64,000 bases of DNA from Haliscomenobacter sp. Its GTDB lineage: Bacteria; Bacteroidota; Bacteroidia; Chitinophagales; Saprospiraceae. This document shows, piece by piece, positions 62,638 through 64,000 of this stretch (position 1 is its first letter; each line of letters begins with the position of its first letter). Both the position numbers and the translations under genes were made by a program. The notes beneath the pieces are model-generated. The model saw nothing but the letters and a program-made list of their open reading frames with translations. It was not told where the DNA came from and did not search any database. The DNA lies in contig JADJPL010000001.1 in the NCBI GenBank assembly GCA_016713275.1, positions 803,001-867,000 on the forward strand, in the 5' to 3' direction.

Positions 62638-64000
62638 TTATTGGTACAAATGGGTATAATATTCCTCCAGCATGCGCTTCACAGCGAATTGATCCTTGGT
62701 GCTGAGGATGCTGGCTTTCATCATGGCCACCCATTGCTTCCGGTTATCGTAATACGTGGGGACGACTTCCTCTAAAAGCACCTTGAACAGGGCTTTGCGG
62801 TCGTTGGCGTCCAGCTCGTCGAAATCCTCGCTTTCGAAGCCATCGCCAAACTGCCATCCGTTGACGCCGTGATCGCAGGCTTCCGGCCACCAGCCGTCCA
62901 GGATACTCAGGTTGAGCACGCCGTTCATGGCGGCTTTCATGCCCGAGGTGCCGCTGGCTTCCATCGGGCGTCGCGGATTATTGAGCCAGATATCGGCGCC
63001 TCGGGTAAGCATGCGCCCGATGGCGATGTCGTAGTTTTCCAGGAAGACGACCGATTTGGGGAACCGGCGGGTCATGGCCACCAGGTCGCTGACGATGTTT
63101 TTCCCGTTATCGTCGAGGGGGTGGGCTTTGCCGGAGAAAATGAGCTGAATCCTTCCTTCTTCCAGGAGGGGTTCGATGAGTTCGGGCTCGCTGAAGATCA
63201 AGTTGCTGCGCTTGTAGGGGACCGCTCTGCGGGAGAAGCCGATGAGCAGTTTGTCCTCGTCGAGGCGGACCCTGTTTTTGGCTTCCACGAAATCGATCAG
63301 GGCGCGTTTGTTCTGCAGGTGGGCGGTCCAGAGGTCGCCATCCTTTTCGGCGAGTTCCAGCATGTTGGGATCAACCCAGGTGGGCCGGTGGATGGCGTTG
63401 GTAATGGCGACGATCTCCGAGCGGTTGTCGATATCCTCCCACATTTTGTTGGCGGTCGCGCCATGAAGCTGGGCAACGGCGTTGGATTTTTTTGCCAGCC
63501 GCAGCGCCCCGACTGTCATGTTGAAGGGATCGCCGCCGAGGGTTTCCAGGTCCTCCCAGCTCAAACACATATTGGCGCCCATGTAAATGATGCGCTCGAT
63601 GGGGTGGGATTCATTTCCCTGAACCACCGGAGTGTGGGTGGTGAACACAATATAAGGCTTCACCGCCTCCCAAGCCTCCTCGAAGGTATAGTCTTCTTCC
63701 TCCATCTTTTCCCGCAGCAGCTCGAAGCCGGCAAACAGCGCATGCCCTTCGTTGAAATGGTACAGCTCGGGATCAATGCCCAGCTGCCGCAGCGCCCGGA
63801 CGCCCCCAATCCCCAGCACCATCTCCTGAGCAATCCGTTCTTCGCCAAACCAGCCGTACAACTGCCCGGTGATCCAGGCGTCGTTGTTGCCGGGAATATC
63901 GGTGTCGAGCAGGTAAATCGGCGCGTTGCCAAACTTGTCGACCTTCCACACCTTGCATTCCACTTCTATACCCCGGATCTCCACCATCACCGAAATGCCG
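62638..64000 (-). CDS. Alpha-glucan (glycogen/maltodextrin) phosphorylase, C-terminal part
   Basis: The last 454 residues of a phosphorylase; the start is beyond the window. It matches the shorter alpha-glucan phosphorylase clade: LYHFNEGHALFAGFELL, VFTTHTPVVQGNESHP, LIGFSRRAVPYKRSNLI, and the PLP region EASGTSGMKAAMNGVLNLS with the cofactor lysine. It releases glucose 1-phosphate from alpha-1,4-glucans in the cytoplasm. No other glycogen gene is in the window. The stop codon abuts the inverted-repeat element. Confidence 0.93.
   Translation of the reverse strand, partial: GISVMVEIRGIEVECKVWKVDKFGNAPIYLLDTDIPGNNDAWITGQLYGWFGEERIAQEMVLGIGGVRALRQLGIDPELYHFNEGHALFAGFELLREKMEEEDYTFEEAWEAVKPYIVFTTHTPVVQGNESHPIERIIYMGANMCLSWEDLETLGGDPFNMTVGALRLAKKSNAVAQLHGATANKMWEDIDNRSEIVAITNAIHRPTWVDPNMLELAEKDGDLWTAHLQNKRALIDFVEAKNRVRLDEDKLLIGFSRRAVPYKRSNLIFSEPELIEPLLEEGRIQLIFSGKAHPLDDNGKNIVSDLVAMTRRFPKSVVFLENYDIAIGRMLTRGADIWLNNPRRPMEASGTSGMKAAMNGVLNLSILDGWWPEACDHGVNGWQFGDGFESEDFDELDANDRKALFKVLLEEVVPTYYDNRKQWVAMMKASILSTKDQFAVKRMLEEYYTHLYQ

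Overview
The window reads as a chromosomal segment of a gliding-type member of the Bacteroidota, most likely from the Saprospiria/Cytophagia side of the phylum. Three kinds of evidence support this: the T9SS/gliding genes sprA, gldB and gldH plus a secreted protein with a T9SS-type C-terminal domain; lineage-typical gene forms (fused MurF-alanine racemase, fused E1 alpha-beta dehydrogenase, a CarB without the C-terminal regulatory domain, an F-ATPase operon without atpD/atpC); and several start regions carrying the Bacteroidota -7 element TAnnTTTG, twice with a TTG exactly 18 nt upstream. No rRNA, tRNA, prophage, CRISPR array or intact insertion sequence was seen. The species assignment is inference.

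Layout. 1-6.8 kb: end of a class A penicillin-binding protein, a dienelactone-hydrolase-like lipoprotein whose nucleophile is Gly, a fused 2-oxoacid dehydrogenase E1, a DUF5606 protein, an M3 peptidase and a glycosyltransferase. 6.8-8.9 kb: nadB with a 9-bp repeat array upstream. 8.9-14.8 kb: atpB-E-F-H-A-G followed by an overlapping PD-(D/E)XK-like ORF. 14.8-19.8 kb: sugar nucleotidyltransferase, flavin reductase-like protein, thioredoxin-like protein, grpE-dnaJ and gldH. 19.8-30 kb: carB, a LysM lytic transglycosylase, a DUF937 protein, tatA (frameshifted), gldB, an outer-membrane barrel protein, nadC and pyrD. 30-40.5 kb: response regulator, histidine kinase, sprA (broken by two single-base frameshifts) and ruvA. 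40.5-49 kb: purD, murF-alr and three periplasmic SurA/PpiC-type genes. 49-55.3 kb: a PemK/MazF-like toxin-antitoxin pair, a small membrane protein, OPT and POT peptide transporters, a gene remnant and a T9SS substrate. 55.5-64 kb: metH divergent from cysC-cysD-cysN, then the C-terminal part of an alpha-glucan phosphorylase.

How the genes work together. Envelope biogenesis dominates: PBP1A, MurF-Alr, lytic transglycosylase, periplasmic chaperones, Tat, SprA and Gld proteins make, fold and export surface proteins. A sulfur block joins sulfate activation (cysCDN) to methionine synthesis (metH). NAD synthesis (nadB, nadC), pyrimidine synthesis (carB, pyrD) and purine synthesis (purD) are interspersed.

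Most unusual points: (1) three intergenic arrays of a 9-bp GGATG-centred unit at 8.4, 44.4 and 62.4 kb, the first with an inverted second half; (2) single-base deletions in homopolymer runs that break sprA twice, tatA once and a small remnant once, either assembly errors or real inactivation of export genes; (3) a small dispersed inverted-repeat element downstream of purD and of the phosphorylase; (4) a perfect 9-2-9 palindrome just before cysD.
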